In this document: positions 1 through 8,337 of the stretch, piece by piece
Position numbering within the stretch: the first letter of the stretch is position 1
How the letters are laid out: every line of letters begins with the position of its first letter
Assembly (NCBI RefSeq): GCF_000420465.1
Contig: NZ_ATUZ01000001.1
Span: 1-64,000 of the forward strand
Origin: Desulfovibrio desulfuricans DSM 642
GTDB lineage: Bacteria > Desulfobacterota > Desulfovibrionia > Desulfovibrionales > Desulfovibrionaceae
Direction of reading: 5' to 3'
DNA length: 64,000 nucleotides
Program-made: the position numbers and the translations under genes
Notes under the pieces: generated by a model
Databases searched by the model: none
The model's input: the letters and a program-made list of their open reading frames with translations, nothing else
What the model was told of the DNA's origin: nothing

Positions 1-398
1 CAATCGCGAGGAGCGTTTATGCTCCCCTTCGAACCACAAGTCAACCACTTTTTTGCATCTTGGCGAATTTCGCCGCGACTCAATGTGCCGATCCCGTGAC
101 GCGAGAAATGCACTTTAAGCAAACACACCTCCCGTGTCAACACAAAACCCAATTTTGTACAAATATTCAATCAAACGCCCGACCAGAACCAGTTTTCAGG
201 GTTTATCTACGCTTCCCCCACCCGCTCGCCACATCTACACTCTGCCTTTTCCCATCCAACTGCCCATCCATAACCATTCAGTGCACCGCCCTCTCGGGCA
301 CCAGGTCAACCCCTGCATGGCACGCAGCAAGGGCATACCCATAATCGCCCATGTATGCCACGCATTCGCTGCTCTTCTTTATAGATGCCGTAACTAAC
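1..398. other. Noncoding stretch upstream of arsR
   Basis: No convincing gene is visible. The short open frames here are proline/cysteine-rich with no recognisable domain or ribosome site. There is a short hairpin at 10-25 (GGAGC/GCTCC), which could be the tail of a gene to the left, and a small palindrome at 62-74 (GGCGAA-T-TTCGCC) resembling the core of the operators further right. Confidence 0.5.
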
Positions 399-418
399 AT
401 TTCGTCACTTGGCGAAAT
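399..418. promoter_or_regulatory. Upstream ArsR-type operator (inverted repeat 1)
   Basis: Perfect inverted repeat ATTTCG-N8-CGAAAT just 5' of the -35 element of the arsR promoter. The same half-sites and spacing recur at 449-468, exactly 50 bp downstream. Two matched dyads framing a promoter are what an autoregulating ArsR/SmtB repressor would be expected to bind; binding by this repressor is inferred. Confidence 0.7.
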
Positions 419-422
419 ATGC

Positions 423-451
423 TTGACTTCAAAAGCCCCGCTTCTTATATT
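423..451 (+). promoter_or_regulatory. Sigma70-type promoter of arsR and the P-type ATPase
   Basis: TTGACT at 423-428 and TATATT at 446-451 are separated by exactly 17 bp, a near-consensus housekeeping promoter. The -10 element overlaps the second inverted repeat (449-468), so a bound repressor would block polymerase. Confidence 0.75.
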
Positions 452-468
452 TCGCCACACAACGAAAT
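449..468. promoter_or_regulatory. Downstream ArsR-type operator (inverted repeat 2)
   Basis: Second perfect copy of ATTTCG-N8-CGAAAT, overlapping the end of the -10 box and the expected transcription start, 40 bp before the arsR start codon. The spacer bases differ from copy 1 while both 6-bp arms are identical, which points to selection on the arms. Confidence 0.7.
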
Positions 469-507
469 GAAAAGGACATCCACCTCCACCATCCCTACGG
501 AGTACAC

Positions 508-936
508 ATGCTCAGCTACATTTCCGCTATTCGAGCGCTTGGCGACGAAAACCGCCTGCGCATACTCATGGCCCTGCGCCTGCGGCCCCTGTGTGTTTGC
601 GAGATAACAACGCTCCTTGGGCTCGCGGCATCCACCACCTCCAAACACCTCTTTATCCTGCGGCAGGCGCGTTTGATCGAGAGCATTAAGAATGGTCGCT
701 GGGTTTATTACCGCCTGCCGCAGAATCCCACAGACTGTGTGCGCGATGCTCTGGCGCTGACAACCCGCGAGTTGGCCGACTGCCCGCAGATTGCTCAGGA
801 TGCAGCCGCCTTGCCAGGTATTTCGCACAACACCAGCATCCACGAATTCTTCAAGCAGAAGCATATTCCCGTCCCAGCCGACCAGGCAGACGACACAGAA
901 GACGAGGCCGCGCAAACCGCTGGCACCCCCGCATAA
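508..936 (+). CDS. ArsR/SmtB-family metal-responsive repressor
   Basis: A 142-residue winged-helix regulator. Residues 1-75 carry the ArsR fold: ALGDENRLRIL near the N-terminus, then LCVCEIT at about residues 28-34, which matches the ELCVCDL metal-binding motif of ArsR/CadC-type sensors, then a helix-turn-helix (TSKHLFILRQARLI) and a wing (NGRWVYYRL). The acidic tail after about residue 115 is longer than in minimal ArsR proteins and carries no recognisable domain. It is followed 15 bp later by a metal-exporting P-type ATPase, so the pair is probably one metal-inducible operon controlled by the two operators at 399-468. The inducing ion is not certain: the CVC motif is seen in As/Sb, Cd and Pb sensors, and the partner pump suggests Zn, Cd or Pb. 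Confidence 0.88.
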   Translation: MLSYISAIRALGDENRLRILMALRLRPLCVCEITTLLGLAASTTSKHLFILRQARLIESIKNGRWVYYRLPQNPTDCVRDALALTTRELADCPQIAQDAAALPGISHNTSIHEFFKQKHIPVPADQADDTEDEAAQTAGTPA

Positions 937-951
937 AGTCAGGAGATTTGA

Positions 952-2955
952 ATGGAATCCACCAAGCTTAGCCCCTTGCCCATGAAGGCATGCTGCGCTT
1001 CATGCGCGCCGGAAGAACCGAGCGACCGCGACCAAGATCACGGCTGTGCCTGCTGCCATGATCACAGTCACGACAATGAACACGGACATGACCATGAAAA
1101 GCGCGAAATCGCCATCATGGCCATATCGGCCGTGCTTTTCGCCATCGGTATGGTCGCTGATGAACGCCTTGCCGAGATCATGCCCAGCTGGCTGGTCATT
1201 GGCATCTTCTACGCCCTGCCATATGTATTGTGCGGCTTCGATGTGCTGCGCATCGGGGCGCAAAGCATCCTGAGGAAGGACTTTTTCAACGAATTTACAC
1301 TGATGGGCGGTGCAACCATCGCGGCCATAGCCCTTGGGCAATTGCCGGAAGCCGTGGGCGTCATGCTGTTTTACTGCGTGGGTGAATTTGTGCAGGAGCG
1401 CGCAGCCGGGCGCTCGCGCCGTTCGGTCAAGGCCCTGCTGGCCGCACGGCCCAGCATTGCCCACGAAATGCTGGATAGCGGCGCTACCCGCGATGTGGAA
1501 CCCGAAGCCCTTGGCCCAGGCAGTCACATTCTTGTGCGCCCCGGCGAAAAAATCCCGTTGGACGGCACCGTGCTTGAAGGCGATTCGCAGGTGGATACCT
1601 CCCCGCTCACGGGCGAGTCAGTGCCCCAGCGCATAGCTCCCGGCAGTCGGGTGCTTGCGGGCACCATCAATCTTAATGCGGCCCTGCGTGTTGAAGTGAC
1701 AACGGCCTTTGGCGATTCGTCCATAGCCCGCATTCTGGAAATGGTCGAAAACGCCGTGGCCCGCAAGGCCCCTACGGAACGCTTCATCACCCGCATGGCC
1801 CGCTGGTACACCCCCGCAGTGACGGGCATTGCCTTTCTGGTAGCAGTGCTGCCTCCCCTGTTCGGGCTTGGGCCCTTCTCTCAGTGGATTTACCGCGCTC
1901 TGGTGCTGCTGGTCATTTCCTGCCCATGCGCCCTGCTTATTTCCATTCCGCTGGGTTACTTTGGCGGCATTGGCGCCGCTTCGCGCCGGGGCATCCTTAT
2001 CAAGGGCGGCGCGGTGCTCGACAACCTGCGCGACATCCGCGTGGCTGCGCTGGACAAGACCGGCACCCTCACCGAAGGCGTGTTTGAAGTAAACGCCGTG
2101 CTGCCTGCCGAAGGTATTGCCCCCAATGATCTCCTGGCCGCCGCCGCGCTGGCGGAGAGCCGCTCCAACCACCCCATTGCCCGCTCTGTCATGCGCGCTG
2201 CGCAGCAGGAAGGCATTATGGTCGATGATACATCACTCACAGGCATGGAAGAAATCCCCGGCATGGGCGTGGCTGCCGCTGCTGACGGCCATGAACTTCT
2301 GGCAGGCAATGCCGCCCTGCTCACAAGACGTGGCATTGCGCCTATGGATGTCAGCATGCCCGGCAGCGTGGTGCAGGTCGCCAAGGGCGGCAAACTGCTG
2401 GGCGCGCTGGTGGTGGCAGACCGTATCAAGCCGCAGTCGCCCGAAGCCATTCAGGAACTGCGCCGCCTCGGCATCCAGAATATCGCCATGCTCACAGGAG
2501 ACAGGGAAGAACAGGCCCGCCCCGTGGCCGAGCGCCTGAAGCTGGACACCCTGCGCGCAGGCCTGCTGCCCGAAGACAAGGCCGGAGCGCTTGAAGCCCT
2601 TGGCCCGGTGAAGAACACCATCTTTGTGGGCGACGGCATCAACGATGCCCCGGTGCTGGCAACGGCAGGGGTGGGCGTGGCCATGGGCGGTCTTGGTGCG
2701 GAAGCCGCCATTGAAACCGCCGATGTGGTCATTCTGGACGACAACCCCGCACGCCTGCCAGAGCTGCTGCGCATTGCGCGCCGCACGCGCACCATTGTGT
2801 GGCAGAATATAGTGATGGCGCTGGGCATCAAGGGATTGTTCATGGCGCTGGGCATCGTGGGCCTTTCCGGCCTGTGGGAAGCCGTTTTTGCCGATGTGGG
2901 CGTGGCCCTCATGGCCGTGCTCAACGCGGCCCGCGCTGGCAAGATAGACGTATAG
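952..2955 (+). CDS. P1B-type heavy-metal-translocating ATPase (Zn/Cd/Pb type)
   Basis: A 667-residue inner-membrane metal efflux pump. The N-terminus is Cys- and His-rich (CCASC at 14-18, repeated HDH clusters at 36-48), suitable for soft-metal binding, in place of a full HMA domain. Downstream are the actuator TGES (220-223), the membrane CPC metal motif (324-326), the phosphorylation site DKTGT (Asp368), the P1B-specific His-Pro pair (407-408) and GDGINDAP. The C-terminal membrane segment has DVGVALMAVLNA, typical of the Zn/Cd (ZntA/CadA) subgroup. Start 952 is preferred because AGGAG lies 6 bp upstream; a later ATG at 982 would drop only ten residues. It is probably co-transcribed with arsR, and an intrinsic terminator follows at 2961. 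Confidence 0.92.
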   Translation: MESTKLSPLPMKACCASCAPEEPSDRDQDHGCACCHDHSHDNEHGHDHEKREIAIMAISAVLFAIGMVADERLAEIMPSWLVIGIFYALPYVLCGFDVLRIGAQSILRKDFFNEFTLMGGATIAAIALGQLPEAVGVMLFYCVGEFVQERAAGRSRRSVKALLAARPSIAHEMLDSGATRDVEPEALGPGSHILVRPGEKIPLDGTVLEGDSQVDTSPLTGESVPQRIAPGSRVLAGTINLNAALRVEVTTAFGDSSIARILEMVENAVARKAPTERFITRMARWYTPAVTGIAFLVAVLPPLFGLGPFSQWIYRALVLLVISCPCALLISIPLGYFGGIGAASRRGILIKGGAVLDNLRDIRVAALDKTGTLTEGVFEVNAVLPAEGIAPNDLLAAAALAESRSNHPIARSVMRAAQQEGIMVDDTSLTGMEEIPGMGVAAAADGHELLAGNAALLTRRGIAPMDVSMPGSVVQVAKGGKLLGALVVADRIKPQSPEAIQELRRLGIQNIAMLTGDREEQARPVAERLKLDTLRAGLLPEDKAGALEALGPVKNTIFVGDGINDAPVLATAGVGVAMGGLGAEAAIETADVVILDDNPARLPELLRIARRTRTIVWQNIVMALGIKGLFMALGIVGLSGLWEAVFADVGVALMAVLNAARAGKIDV

Positions 2956-2960
2956 CAAGC

Positions 2961-3005
2961 AAATCGGGGGAAGAGGCCACAAAGCCCCTTCCCCCGATTT
3001 TTATA
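2961..3005 (+). terminator. Rho-independent terminator after the metal ATPase
   Basis: A 13-bp perfect stem (2961-2973 with 2988-3000, AAATCGGGGGAAG/CTTCCCCCGATTT) is followed by a T-rich tract, placed 6 bp after the ATPase stop codon. It ends the arsR-ATPase unit before the convergent ACT-domain gene. Confidence 0.85.
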
Positions 3006-3096
3006 TTCTGTCCTGCCCTGTCCCGTGCTGCGCCTCTGCGCCACCGGCGGCAAATCTTCTCAAAAACGAAATCCGGCAGCTGCGGCTGCCAAGCCT

Positions 3097-3474
3097 TTAC
3101 ACGGCAGCGCGCTCCACGGTGTAGCCGCCCGCCTCCAGCGCTTCAATAGCCGGGACAAGCTTTTCCGCCTTCATCAATATATAGTCCGTATCAAAGGTGG
3201 ATACGGCAAAGATGCTGATGCCCGCCTGCGCCAGAGAGGTCGACAAGCCCGCCATCACACCGGTAAGGCCAAAATCCATCTGCCCCGCTACGCGCAGTGC
3301 GCGCCAGCCGTCTTCCCGCGCCAGTGTGGCGTGGGGAACATCCGCAGTCAGGCAGACCACCGAAATTTCCGCATCAGTTTTGCCCACAAACAACCACGGC
3401 ACATGAAAATTGACGGCGCGCAGGTTTTCCACCTTGCAGACGCTGAATTTTCCTTCAATTACTTGCAAGAGCAT
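3097..3474 (-). CDS. ACT-domain protein
   Basis: A 125-residue cytosolic protein. The C-terminal half (VAGQMDFGLTGVMAGLSTSLAQAGISIFAVSTFDTDYILM) has the beta-alpha-beta pattern of an ACT domain of the kind found in stand-alone ACT proteins of the CASTOR/YkgK-like group, which usually bind amino acids. The N-terminal half probably forms a second, divergent ACT-like unit. No enzymatic domain is attached. It stands alone, convergent with the ATPase and separated from ruvB by a structured intergenic element. Substrate and function are unknown. Confidence 0.72.
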   Translation of the reverse strand: MLLQVIEGKFSVCKVENLRAVNFHVPWLFVGKTDAEISVVCLTADVPHATLAREDGWRALRVAGQMDFGLTGVMAGLSTSLAQAGISIFAVSTFDTDYILMKAEKLVPAIEALEAGGYTVERAAV

Positions 3475-3534
3475 GCTTTCTCCGCCTTTTCATTCAGTTC
3501 GGTGTAAAAACTGGTCGGGCAGATTATACACCTA

Positions 3535-3673
3535 GAGCCTTTCAACTTTGAAAAAGGTTAAATGCTCTAACGCTGCACGAGAGTGCAGCGCGCCACAACA
3601 TGGCGTGGATTCTGCCGAAAATCGCATTTTGGGGCAGAATGACAACTTTGAAATGTGAAGCATTTCAAAGTTA
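3535..3673. repeat. Multi-hairpin intergenic element
   Basis: About 140 bp of consecutive inverted repeats: an AGAGC...GCTCT stem near 3535-3570, CTGCAC-GAGA-GTGCAG, GCGCCA...TGGCGT, TCTGCC...GGCAGA with an inner AAAAT/ATTTT stem, and a perfect 12-bp stem at 3644-3655/3661-3672 (AACTTTGAAATG/CATTTCAAAGTT). The AACTTTGAAA motif appears near both ends. No U-run follows on either strand, so it is not a simple terminator. It may be a REP-like or MITE-like repeat, or a structured 3' region of the ruvAB mRNA. Confidence 0.55.
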
Positions 3674-3680
3674 ATCTGGT

Positions 3681-4673
3681 CTAAGAAAGCAGCATTTTCA
3701 AGTGCCTGTAGGCCAAGGCTGTTGCCATGCGCCCACGCGGGGTGCGCTTTAAAAAGCCGCACTGGATAAGGTACGGCTCGTAAATATCTTCAATGGTTCG
3801 CACTTCTTCCGAGCAGGCAACGGCCAGGGTTTTGATGCCCACCGGGCCGCCGTCATAGTGCTTGATGAGCACCTCCAGCAGTTTGCGGTCCATCTGATCC
3901 AGCCCCAGCTCGTCCACGTCCATGCGCTTGAGCGCGGCCGAAGCCTGCTCGCCAGTCACCAGCCCGTCACCGTGCACCAGGGCAAAGTCGCGCACCCGGC
4001 GCAACAGGCGGTTGGCAATGCGGGGCGTGCCGCGCGAACGGCGGCCAATTTCCACTGCGCCGTCAGTGGAAACCTCCACGCCCAGAATGCGCGCCGTGCG
4101 CTGCACCACGCGGGCAAGGTCGTCCGGGCTGTAATATTCCAGCCGCGCCACAATGCCGAATCGGTCACGCAGGGGCGAAGAGATCAAGCCCATGCGCGTG
4201 GTCGCCCCCACAAGGGTGAAGGGCTCAAGATCAATCTTGACCGTGCGTGCCGCAGGCCCCTGCCCGATGACCAGATCGAGCTTGAAATCTTCCATGGCGG
4301 GATACAGCACTTCTTCCACGGCAATGGGCATGCGGTGGATTTCATCCACAAAAAGGATGTCGTGCCTGTTCAGATTGGTGAGGATTGCGGCAAGGTCGCC
4401 GCTGCGCTCAAGCACCGGCCCGGAGGTGCAGATAAGATTGACCCCCAGCTCGGAGGCCATGATCTGCGCCAGCGTGGTTTTGCCAAGCCCCGGATTGCCG
4501 TAAAAAAGCGTGTGATCCAGCGCCTTGCCGCGCTCGCGCGCAGCCCCCAGATACACGCGCAGATTGGCGCGCAGTTCATTCTGCCCGATAAAGTCGTCAA
4601 GGCTGTGCGGGCGTACGCTTTCGTCAATGCCTGTGGCGCACTCCGCAACGCACGGATTTGCAAGATCGGTCAT
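3681..4673 (-). CDS. ruvB: Holliday junction branch-migration helicase RuvB
   Basis: The 330-residue AAA+ motor drives branch migration of Holliday junctions as hexameric rings flanking RuvA. The Walker A motif GNPGLGKT is at 59-66, the Walker B DEIH follows near residue 111, and the sensor/arginine-finger region ([18 protein letters not shown]) is intact. The C-terminal winged helix ends with the conserved RTPRGR. Length is normal for the family. Its ATG shares one base with the ruvA stop codon (TGATG at 4671-4675), so the two are translationally coupled. A hairpin-rich region lies directly downstream. Confidence 0.97.
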   Translation of the reverse strand: MTDLANPCVAECATGIDESVRPHSLDDFIGQNELRANLRVYLGAARERGKALDHTLFYGNPGLGKTTLAQIMASELGVNLICTSGPVLERSGDLAAILTNLNRHDILFVDEIHRMPIAVEEVLYPAMEDFKLDLVIGQGPAARTVKIDLEPFTLVGATTRMGLISSPLRDRFGIVARLEYYSPDDLARVVQRTARILGVEVSTDGAVEIGRRSRGTPRIANRLLRRVRDFALVHGDGLVTGEQASAALKRMDVDELGLDQMDRKLLEVLIKHYDGGPVGIKTLAVACSEEVRTIEDIYEPYLIQCGFLKRTPRGRMATALAYRHLKMLLS

Positions 4674-5284
4674 CAGACCTTCCCCTTGGCAAGGGCCTTA
4701 AGGGTCGCGCGCAGAGCGCCGGTCACGTCCAGATCAGGCTCTTCGTGCAGCAGTTTTTTGACCAGGGGCGCGCATTCGTCCGGCTCGTAGCCAAGATTGC
4801 CCAGGCCGTCCAGCACATCGCGGAATACAGAACCGGGGCGCACCCCGGTGGTCAGCGCAGCCGCCTGCGGGGCGTCCTCAACCTTGAGCTTGTATTTCAG
4901 CTCAAGAAAAACATGCTCGGCGGTTTTTTTGCCGATGCCCGAAACGCGGGTAAGGGCCAGCACATCATCCTCAAATACAACACGGCGCAGGTCGTCAGGC
5001 CGAAAAATGGAAAGAATGCCAAGGGCCGTGCGCGCGCCCACCTTGGAGATGGAAACCAGCACCTCAAAGGTCTGGCGTTCTTCAAAGGTGGCAAAACCAA
5101 AAAGCTCCAGCGCGTCTTCACGCACGGCAAGGCTGGTGTACAGCGTCAGAGGTTCCCCCCTGCCGGGCAGGCTAGCAAGTGTGTGAGCGGGCAAGGCCAC
5201 TTCGTACCCCACGCCCCCCTCGGTGACGATCAGGCAGGCATTGCCCCATATTTCGGCCAGGCGGCCTTCAAGATAGGCGATCAT
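4673..5284 (-). CDS. ruvA: Holliday junction DNA-binding protein RuvA
   Basis: A 203-residue junction-binding subunit that recruits RuvB. It begins [12 protein letters not shown], the canonical RuvA start. The open frame extends 12 codons further upstream, but AAGGA sits at the right distance from the ATG at 5284. Domain I (OB fold) is followed by two helix-hairpin-helix motifs ([12 protein letters not shown] and [16 protein letters not shown]) and a flexible linker to domain III, which contacts RuvB. ruvC, often adjacent in this group, is absent here: the next gene upstream encodes a TetR regulator. Confidence 0.96.
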   Translation of the reverse strand: MIAYLEGRLAEIWGNACLIVTEGGVGYEVALPAHTLASLPGRGEPLTLYTSLAVREDALELFGFATFEERQTFEVLVSISKVGARTALGILSIFRPDDLRRVVFEDDVLALTRVSGIGKKTAEHVFLELKYKLKVEDAPQAAALTTGVRPGSVFRDVLDGLGNLGYEPDECAPLVKKLLHEEPDLDVTGALRATLKALAKGKV

Positions 5285-5345
5285 GGATTCCTTGCGAGAA
5301 GTAAAGGTTGCTACCGCCAAAGCATAGACTGAAAGGCAATGGGTT

Positions 5346-6026
5346 TCAAATGGCGCTTGCCGTGTATGGCGCTGCCGCCTGCGGGCAGGCTAGCGGCCCC
5401 TGAGCAATGGCGCTGAAATAGGCGCAAAGCATGTCTGCCACGGCGGTGGCGCAGGCCTCGTTTTCCTGCGGGCTGCGCCCTTGCGAGGAAAAGTGTTTGC
5501 CCGCCGCAGCCAGAGTTACAAAGGTCAGCTCCGCGACCAATGCCCTTTGGCTTTCTGTGGCGAGGGGCAAGGCCTCGGCCACAAAATCTGAAAAAACCTG
5601 GCGGCTCTCGGCCTTGATTTCTGCTGTTTCCGGCGCATGCCGGTACAGGGGCGCAGAGTCGTGCAGGGCCGCGCGCATGGCTGCTTCTTCACATTCCGAC
5701 GTCACAAAGGCGTGCACAAGTGTACGCAGCCGATCCAGCGGCGGCATGCCCGCGTCTTGCAGAATGGTTTGCAAAAGGCTGGTTGTTTGCCGCCATTCCT
5801 CACACTGAAGCCGAAAAAGTATGGCCGCTTTGTTGGGAAAATACTGGTACAGCGAACCAATGCTGACCCCGGCCCGTTCGGCCACGCGTGCAGTGGTAAA
5901 ACGCTGCGCTCCCTCAGTGGCCAAAACGCGAGCAGCAGCCTCAAGAATTGCGGCAACCACATCGACAGACCGTGCCTGACGTGGTTGTTTTCGTTGAATA
6001 ATTTTCGTTTCCAGGTGCTTGTTCAT
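5346..6026 (-). CDS. TetR/AcrR-family transcriptional regulator
   Basis: A 226-residue repressor-type protein. After a basic N-terminus (RKQPRQARS), the helix-turn-helix (FTTARVAERAGVSIGSLYQYFPNKAAIL) is a textbook TetR DNA-binding domain. The alpha-helical C-terminal part, residues 80-226, would be the ligand pocket; its ligand cannot be told. The start at 6026 (MNKHLETK) is chosen because residues upstream in the longer frame are not TetR-like, although no strong ribosome site is visible. It is divergent from an O-methyltransferase gene 92 bp away, the usual arrangement for a TetR repressor and its target. A dyad at 6057-6074 lies between them. Confidence 0.85.
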   Translation of the reverse strand: MNKHLETKIIQRKQPRQARSVDVVAAILEAAARVLATEGAQRFTTARVAERAGVSIGSLYQYFPNKAAILFRLQCEEWRQTTSLLQTILQDAGMPPLDRLRTLVHAFVTSECEEAAMRAALHDSAPLYRHAPETAEIKAESRQVFSDFVAEALPLATESQRALVAELTFVTLAAAGKHFSSQGRSPQENEACATAVADMLCAYFSAIAQGPLACPQAAAPYTASAI

Positions 6027-6056
6027 GGGTGCGGCGCAATGCGAATGGTAAAATGT

Positions 6057-6074
6057 GAATATTTCGTCATATTC
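6057..6074. promoter_or_regulatory. Candidate TetR operator dyad
   Basis: Inverted repeat GAATAT-N6-ATATTC in the 92-bp divergent region between the TetR gene and the O-methyltransferase gene. The position suits a repressor controlling both promoters. It is a single copy, so the assignment is inference. Confidence 0.4.
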
Positions 6075-6118
6075 TACCCATACACGCACAGGCGTGCAAC
6101 CATAACGAGGAGCAACAC

Positions 6119-6784
6119 ATGAACAGCCTCAGCACGCAACCGCTGGCCAATCTGCTTGATACCCTGCTTACCCAGGCGGAAACAACCACGGTTGAAGAGA
6201 TTTGTGCAGCGACAGGCCTGAGCGCCCAAGCGCTGGAACAGCAAAAGGGCTGCAAAACCGCATATGCCGGTTTTTATGCCAGCCTGAAAAACTTTGCCAT
6301 TCCCGTTTCCCGCAGAACCGGCGAACTTCTGTACATGCTGGCGCGCTGCAGCAATGCGCGAGTAGTGGTGGAATTTGGCACCTCATTCGGCATTTCCACC
6401 CTGTTTCTTGCCGCAGCCCTGCGCGACAACGGTGGCGGCCAACTGATTACAAGCGAGTTTGAACCCTCAAAAGTGGCGCGGGCGCAGCAGAATCTGCAAA
6501 CCTCCGGGCTGGCCGATCTGGTGGAAATTCGCTCTGGCGATGCCCTGCAAACCCTGGGCAGCAACCTGCCACAGCATATAGACATGCTGCTGCTCGATGG
6601 GGCAAAGGCCCTGTATTGCGACATTCTGAAACTGGCAGAAACTGGCTTGCGCACCGGCGCTCTAGTGATTGCCGATGACGCGGCCGACAGCCCGGAATAC
6701 CTGGCCTACGTGCGCGATCCCGCCAACGGATACATGACGCTGGATTTTGATGGCGATGTGGATCTTGCTGTGCGGCTGGGCTGA
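6119..6784 (+). CDS. Class I SAM-dependent O-methyltransferase
   Basis: A 221-residue soluble methyltransferase of the O-methyltransferase family 3 (YrrM/catechol-type) group. The SAM-binding motif I reads VVEFGTSFGISTLFLA, followed by an acidic loop (ITSEFEPSKV), motif IV (IDMLLLDGAK) and the strand GALVIADDAA. The C-terminal FDGDVDLAVRLG ends as in other members. GAGG lies 7 bp before the ATG. The divergent TetR gene suggests induction by a small molecule that may be its substrate; the acceptor (a phenol, catechol or other hydroxyl) cannot be deduced. Confidence 0.85.
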   Translation: MNSLSTQPLANLLDTLLTQAETTTVEEICAATGLSAQALEQQKGCKTAYAGFYASLKNFAIPVSRRTGELLYMLARCSNARVVVEFGTSFGISTLFLAAALRDNGGGQLITSEFEPSKVARAQQNLQTSGLADLVEIRSGDALQTLGSNLPQHIDMLLLDGAKALYCDILKLAETGLRTGALVIADDAADSPEYLAYVRDPANGYMTLDFDGDVDLAVRLG

Positions 6785-6870
6785 GGGCCAGCCAGCCTGC
6801 AACAGAAGCACCCGGTCAGTGAAGGCTGACAGGCAGCCGCAGCCGTGAGGTTCCGCTCAGATCGCCGAGA

Positions 6871-7950
6871 TCAACCGCCAATGCCCACCATCTGTTTGTC
6901 TGCCACGGCGGAGCCTTTTTTGCGGGCCTTGAGCAGATCGGCCCCAATGGGTTTGTCCGCGCAGGCCAGACGCACCACGCGGGCCATATGCCCGTCATCA
7001 AAACGTGGATTACGCAGAAGCCCCCGCAAGTGATATTCCCTGTCGTCAAACAGGCATGTGCGCAGGTTGCCATCGCTGGTGAGCCGCAGCCTGTTGCACG
7101 TGCCGCAGAAATGGCAGGACACAGCGGTGATAAATCCCATGCGGCCCTTGCCCCCCTGCACGGCAAACATCCTGGCGGGGCCAGCCTCCGCGCTGCTGTC
7201 CTGCACGGGATCAAGGCGCACACGGCGCTCGGCTTCGGCACGGATGTCTGCGGCAGACCAGAACGTCTCCGGCCCCCAGAGGGTGCCGCTGCCCATGGGC
7301 ATAAATTCGATAAAGCGCAGATCAACGGGCATGGTGCGCACAGCATGAACAAAATCGTCCATCTGCCCGTCATTGACGCCACGCATGGCGACAGCGTTGA
7401 TTTTTACGCGGATGCCAGCTCGCAGCAGCCCGTCCAGCGAGGCGAGAACAGCGGGCAGCAGGTCACGCCCGGTCACTCTGGCAAAAGTTTCGCGGTCAAA
7501 ACTGTCGAGGGAAAGATTTACGGCGCTCACGCCCAAAGAGCGCAGCAGTGGAATGTGCGGTTCAAGCAGTGTGCCGTTGGTGGTCAGGCGCAGATCAAGG
7601 GATGGGTACCGCGTATGTAGCAGATGCAACAGTTCATCGCAGCCCTTGCGGGCAAAGGGTTCGCCCCCGGTAAGCCGCACCTTGGAAACGCCCAGCGCCG
7701 CCATCATGCCCACAAGGCGCACCATTTCTTCATAGCGCAGCACCTTGGGGTGCGGAATGAACTTCTGGTTTATCTCGCTGCGGCAATAGGCGCAGCGCAG
7801 ATTGCAGCGGTCAGTGACAGAAAGGCGCAGATACCGCACCACGCGGCCGTGACCATCGCACAGGGGGGCGAGGTGCGCCAGTGGCGCGAGTTCTTCACCG
7901 GGGGCGGCACAGTTGCCAAGAGGGGCAAATGGATTTACACATGCTTGCAT
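6871..7950 (-). CDS. moaA: GTP 3',8-cyclase MoaA (molybdopterin biosynthesis)
   Basis: A 359-residue radical-SAM enzyme for the first step of molybdenum cofactor synthesis, converting GTP to 3',8-cyclo-dihydro-GTP. It has the N-terminal cluster motif CNLRCAYC after RLSVTDR, the SAM-binding LTGGEP, and the C-terminal cluster motif CHFCGTC...C. The C-terminus ends MVGIGG, with the GlyGly that is functionally important in MoaA. Start 7950 (MQACVNPF) has an AGGTG five bases upstream; the frame continues further but without family similarity. This start overlaps the start of the divergent gene at 7949, so neither gene has its own promoter space at this point. Confidence 0.94.
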   Translation of the reverse strand: MQACVNPFAPLGNCAAPGEELAPLAHLAPLCDGHGRVVRYLRLSVTDRCNLRCAYCRSEINQKFIPHPKVLRYEEMVRLVGMMAALGVSKVRLTGGEPFARKGCDELLHLLHTRYPSLDLRLTTNGTLLEPHIPLLRSLGVSAVNLSLDSFDRETFARVTGRDLLPAVLASLDGLLRAGIRVKINAVAMRGVNDGQMDDFVHAVRTMPVDLRFIEFMPMGSGTLWGPETFWSAADIRAEAERRVRLDPVQDSSAEAGPARMFAVQGGKGRMGFITAVSCHFCGTCNRLRLTSDGNLRTCLFDDREYHLRGLLRNPRFDDGHMARVVRLACADKPIGADLLKARKKGSAVADKQMVGIGG

Positions 7951-8227
7951 GAAACACCTGCTATTCGGAGCCGCCCTGCTGGGCTGCCTTTGCATGACCA
8001 TACCCGCGCTGGCCTGGGACGGCTTTGACGCCGATTCCGCCGACCTTGTCGAGGTCATCCCCGACCGTGTTCCCTCCAAGGGCGACACGGTGGACGTGCG
8101 CAACTACGATAAGGACGCCACGGAAACCTGCCTTGTGGAATCGGTTGCCCGCAATGCCCGCACTGTGGAACTTGTGGTGCGCACCCCTGCCGGAGTAGCC
8201 CGCACCCTTGTGATGGAAGGCCGTTAG
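7949..8227 (+). CDS. Small exported protein, DUF5334-like
   Basis: A 92-residue protein beginning MKHLLFGAALLGCLCMTIPALA, a clear Sec signal peptide with likely cleavage after ALA. The mature part starts WDGFDADSADLVEV, followed by alternating beta-like segments (GDTVDVRNYD, CLVESVARNARTVELVV). This resembles the DUF5334 family of small periplasmic proteins of unknown function. The ATG shares two bases with the moaA start codon on the other strand (CATG at 7948-7951), and its ribosome site would lie inside moaA. No strong Shine-Dalgarno sequence is visible. Confidence 0.7.
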   Translation: MKHLLFGAALLGCLCMTIPALAWDGFDADSADLVEVIPDRVPSKGDTVDVRNYDKDATETCLVESVARNARTVELVVRTPAGVARTLVMEGR

Positions 8228-8228
8228 C

Positions 8229-8323
8229 GGCTGTTACCGAAAAGCATTCTGCGCCCTGCATGTCTGTTGCCCGCGCTTTGCGGCGAACAGCGGGGAGCAG
8301 AATCGGTATTTTCAGAAACAGCC
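8229..8323. other. Imperfect inverted repeat between convergent genes
   Basis: The left arm (GGCTGTTACCGAAAAGCATTCTG) is matched by the reverse complement of 8298-8323, including GGCTGTT/AACAGCC, GAAAA/TTTTC and ATTCTG/CAGAAT blocks. It fills the space between the convergent DUF5334-like gene and the gene ending at 8338. A bidirectional termination or mRNA-end structure is plausible, but there is no clean U-run. Confidence 0.4.
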
Positions 8324-8337
8324 GCCCGTTCCAGCAC

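Noticed and set aside
60..397. Short open frames before arsR
   Set aside because: No domain, no ribosome site, and the sequence is consistent with an intergenic region holding operators.
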